Made by a program: the position numbers and the translations under genes
Notes under the pieces: generated by a model
Database searches by the model: none
Told to the model about the DNA's origin: nothing
What the model saw: only the letters and a program-made list of their open reading frames with translations
In this document: piece after piece, positions 61,303 to 64,000 of the stretch
How the letters are laid out: every line of letters begins with the position of its first letter
How positions within the stretch are numbered: position 1 is the stretch's first letter
NCBI RefSeq assembly: GCF_027942865.1
Contig: NC_134515.1
Location: 11,089,339 to 11,153,338, forward strand
Source of the DNA: Odontesthes bonariensis
Lineage: Eukaryota > Chordata > Actinopteri > Atheriniformes > Atherinopsidae
Length of the DNA stretch: 64,000 nt
Direction of reading: 5' to 3'

Positions 61303-61600
61303 CCAGATCAGCCATGGTGTCCCAAAAATGCACTAACTGTGGAGAAATGGAGAAACATCAGAAGTTTCAACAATGCTCAGTGTGTAAAACAACACTTTAC
61401 TGTTCTGAGAAATGTCAGCATAATCACTGGCCGGAACATAAAGAAAACTGTAAACCTTTCACTCCCCACAAACCAAAGACACGACAGACACACTCTTGCA
61501 AGACTATGACTGACAAGAAAAGAAACATCCTGACAAAAAAACATTCAACAGTGACAGAACTGGTGGGAAAAAATGTCTCCTCAACTGCTACCTACAAGGG
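61275..61600 (+). pseudogene. MYND-type zinc finger within the retrotransposon
   Basis: From about 61336 the frame shows CTNCGEMEKHQKFQQCSVCK, then YCSEKCQHNHWPEHKENC, a complete MYND spacing of paired cysteines plus H/C. In host proteins MYND fingers mediate protein-protein contacts. Here it lies between the CCHC knuckle and the protease, an unusual place. The frame is lost at the GGGAAAA run (61565-61571). Confidence 0.8.
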
Positions 61601-62581
61601 AAGAGAACTGAAGTGCTCTGGGATTCTGGCTCACAGGTGTGTGCAATTGATGAGGTATGGAAAGCAGACCATCTTCCTGACATTAAACTGAGGGACATAG
61701 CAGAGATAGTTGATCCAGATGATCCCTTGCAGATTGAAGCTGCTAATGGTACTGAGATGCCATATGTGGGGTGGGTAGAAGTGATCTTTAGGCTAGCTGC
61801 TGGTGCTGTGGAGTTCTTTGTCCCCATACTTGTTCTGAAAGGCAGCCAGCAGCCCCGCCCAATCATTGGCTTCAATGTTATTGAGCGTGTTGTTATTAAC
61901 AGCCAGAAAAAACAGACAAATGATGCAGAGGCAGAGAAACTGATAAACACAGTTAAGATGGCCTTCCCAAAGTTAAAGAAAAATACAGCCAAGGCATTTA
62001 TCAAAGCAGTTAGTGTTGAGCGAACAAGGGAGTATCTGGTGAGAACAGCCTGTCAGAAGATGAGCATACCAAGTCATAGTGTTGTCCAAATAAAATGTAG
62101 AGTGCATGTCAAACCTTTTAAAGAGGACACCACATTAGTCTTTGAGCCTGATGACAATCCCCAGTGGCCAGAGGGACTTGAATTCTGTGACACACTTGTT
62201 CAGGTGAGAAAAAGGGAACAAACAAATATCCTCCTTAGTGTGCAAAATCCCACTGACCATGATGTCATGTTGACAGGAAAGGTAGTTATTGGTACAGCAC
62301 AGTCAGTCACATCCGTGTATCCACTCAGTACTGCTAAGGAAGCACACTCAGCTGTTGATGTAAATAACATTCAAGCTCAACATACCAAAGACAAGGAAAC
62401 GAGTACAGAGCCCTGGGACCCGCCCATTAACCTCAGCCATCTAGATGAAAGTCAGAGACAGGTTGTTTGTGAGATGCTGAGGGAGGAGTCAGACTCATTC
62501 TCCCGATCAGATAGTGACATAGGTTGTATTGAAAAGCTGCAGTTGAAAATTTCATTGAAAGATCCTGAGCCTGTAGCATGA
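61575..62581 (+). pseudogene. retropepsin-like protease and linker
   Basis: VLWDSGSQVCAIDEVW at about 61610-61660 contains the DSG active-site triad of aspartic proteases, and QPRPIIGFNVIE later fits the second conserved strand. The frame continues to 62581 (VEKLIN-like and LNLSHLDESQ-type acidic linker, in which I see no further domain), then a stop before reverse transcriptase. It is one frame back relative to the MYND segment. Confidence 0.75.
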
Positions 62582-62587
62582 ACCTAT

Positions 62588-63047
62588 ATGTCTGTCCCCA
62601 AGCCCTTATATGAGGAAATGAAGGACTATTTAACAGACTTGATTGCGCAAGGCTGGATAAAGAAATCCCACTCTTCCTATGCTTCGCCCATTGTTTGTGT
62701 AAGGACGAAATGTGGCTCTTTACGTCTGTGTATAGATCGAGAGTTGAACCGCAAGACTCATCCTGACAGGCAGCCAATCCCCAGAGTCCAAGATATTATG
62801 GATGGCCTTGGAGGAAACACCATGTTTTCACTTCTAGATCAGGGAAAGGCGTACCATCAGGGGTTCATAGCAAAAGACAGCAAGCACTTGACAGCTTTTG
62901 TGACACTGTGAGGTTTGTATGAATGGGCCAGGATCCCATTCGGACTCATGAATGCTCCGGCGGCTTTTCAACGCTGTATGGAGGAGTGTCTAGAGGGCAT
63001 CCAAGACAATGTGTGTGTCCCATATTTAGATGACACCCTAGTGTTCA
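62588..63047 (+). pseudogene. Ty3/gypsy-type reverse transcriptase, broken
   Basis: SSYASPIVCVRTKCGSLRLC, FSLLDQGKAYHQG (motif A aspartate) and [19 protein letters not shown] are standard gypsy-type reverse transcriptase blocks, and the YLDD catalytic motif is at about 63025-63036. It is broken by a TGA at 62909-62911 and lacks a codon in the IDxRELN motif (IDRELN). After LVF the sequence leaves reverse transcriptase abruptly at about 63048. Confidence 0.85.
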
Positions 63048-63540
63048 CACTCTCCGCCAGGTGGATTCCCCCTGAGTGTCCGCACCGCAGGGAGCTGAAC
63101 ACGGCGGGATGCGCTCCGGCTGGTTTCACCAGAGAGGAGGCAGGCGGACAGGGAGGCACAGACACAAGTTCCGACCGCATGTCTCTCTGCTTCCTCTGTC
63201 CCCGGTGGTGTGAGCTGCTGGTGCTGAGGGCAACACACGCACCCACAGCACTTCGTACATCTACTCGCAATAAAAACTGCACTGAACCCAACGTTTTATT
63301 GCCTTCACCACTCAACAAGCATACTACAATAGCGGCAGCCAGGAAAAACCATGGCACATGTGATGTCACACGGAAGCCCCGCCCCCAGTCTGGAATTCCA
63401 GGAAGGATTTCAAAGCGGCAAATTCAAAATCGCAAATTTCATGCGTTTATGAAATGTTTTGGTGTAGGGTCCAATGATCATTATTGTTCCTCTGTGTATG
63501 TATTATCATTATGTATTGGGTGTAGTGTCAGCTTTCTGTA
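63048..63540. repeat. unrelated block replacing the RT thumb and part of RNase H
   Basis: About 490 bp with no reverse transcriptase similarity. It has AATAAAAACTGC near 63269 and GC-rich first-half content, perhaps a solo LTR or other insertion. RT stops before it and RNase H resumes after it at a much later position, so element sequence was also lost. Confidence 0.55.
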
Positions 63541-64000
63541 GGCCTTTAAGTGGGCGATTACAGAAAAGTTCCGCGACTACCTGTATTATGCCCCCTTTTT
63601 CACAGTTTACAGCGACAACAACCCCTTGACTTATGTACTGTCCACTGCTAAGTTGAATGCCACAGGGAGTAGATGGGTCGCAGAACTAGCAGACTTTAAC
63701 TTCACCATCAAATACCGCCCTGGCAAAGAGAACATCGATGCTGACAGTTTATCTAGAATGCCAGTGGATGTTGAGAGACTGATGGATGAGTGCACGGAGG
63801 AGATGTCTTATGATGCAGTGGGAACAACTGCTCAGGCAGTAGAAACACAGCTGGAGTCAAATGCCTCATGGTAAATGGCCATCTCTGTAAATAGTCTGTT
63901 CAATGATCAAGGTACCTCAGTTGTGTCGTTAACACCAGCACAGATGCAGCAGGATCAGAAAGACGACTCGTATATTGGACCAGTTTTGCAATGCAAATTG
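63541..64000 (+). pseudogene. RNase H end and start of integrase linker
   Basis: AFKWAITEKFRDYLYYAPFF, VYSDNNPLTYVLSTAKLNAT and YRPGKENIDADSLSRMP are typical gypsy RNase H C-terminal motifs. The frame meets TAA at 63872-63874, then continues (TPAQMQQDQKDD) towards an integrase that lies beyond the window. Confidence 0.8.

Overview
The window is vertebrate nuclear DNA, almost certainly from a teleost fish. Small exons with canonical GT/AG splice sites lie in AT-rich introns. The genes are vertebrate (slc35c2, taf13, fast troponin C, a fish-type odorant receptor). The space between them is filled with fish-type transposons: L1 and L2-like LINEs, a tRNA-derived SINE, hAT, Tc1, Harbinger and TTAA-target elements, and a Ty3/gypsy-like retrotransposon. 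I see no bacterial operons, CRISPR arrays or RNA genes. Family names rest on motif recognition, because no database search was possible.

Layout. Positions 1-2140 hold transposon debris: an inverted family with a 'YDGRPYR' mini-exon, and a hAT copy split by a 5'-truncated LINE. The minus strand at 2160-7622 carries six coding exons of slc35c2; its 3' exons lie beyond the left edge. taf13 (9141-9515, plus) is divergent from it across a short shared promoter region. Two tandem minus-strand copies of fast skeletal troponin C follow (CDS 11636-14124 and 16070-24723). Each has six exons, and the first coding exon holds only the ATG. From 25.6 to 32.2 kb there are hAT, TTAA-flanked foldback and LINE-tail repeats and no convincing gene.

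Positions 32212-39340 form one 7.1-kb foldback element. It has a perfect 8-bp target duplication, 2.7-kb and 3.0-kb inverted arms, and a 1.46-kb loop containing a probable solo LTR. Positions 39745-45110 are a second nested set of inverted repeats with a Harbinger transposase fragment. An intronless odorant receptor gene (45634-46980) has a fivefold tandem repeat of its region after TM7. A two-exon Myb/SANT-like gene (minus, 49831-50402), a GA microsatellite, a truncated BED-finger hAT ORF and an orphan last exon of a PI3K-gamma-like gene follow. Ten exons at 55616-57500 keep one frame and encode a coiled-coil protein with a DUF4806-like C-terminal region. A degenerate retrotransposon (58905-64000, running off the edge) encodes Gag, CCHC, an unusual MYND finger, protease, reverse transcriptase and RNase H. 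It is interrupted by a hAT-like insertion and by an unrelated block.

Host genes: slc35c2 is a Golgi nucleotide-sugar transporter family member, taf13 a TFIID subunit, and the troponin C pair the calcium switch of fast muscle. slc35c2 and troponin C are also fairly close to each other on human 20q13, so that part is probably conserved synteny. The most unusual objects are the giant foldback element, the repeated tail of the receptor, the MYND-containing retrotransposon and the multi-exon DUF4806-like gene.
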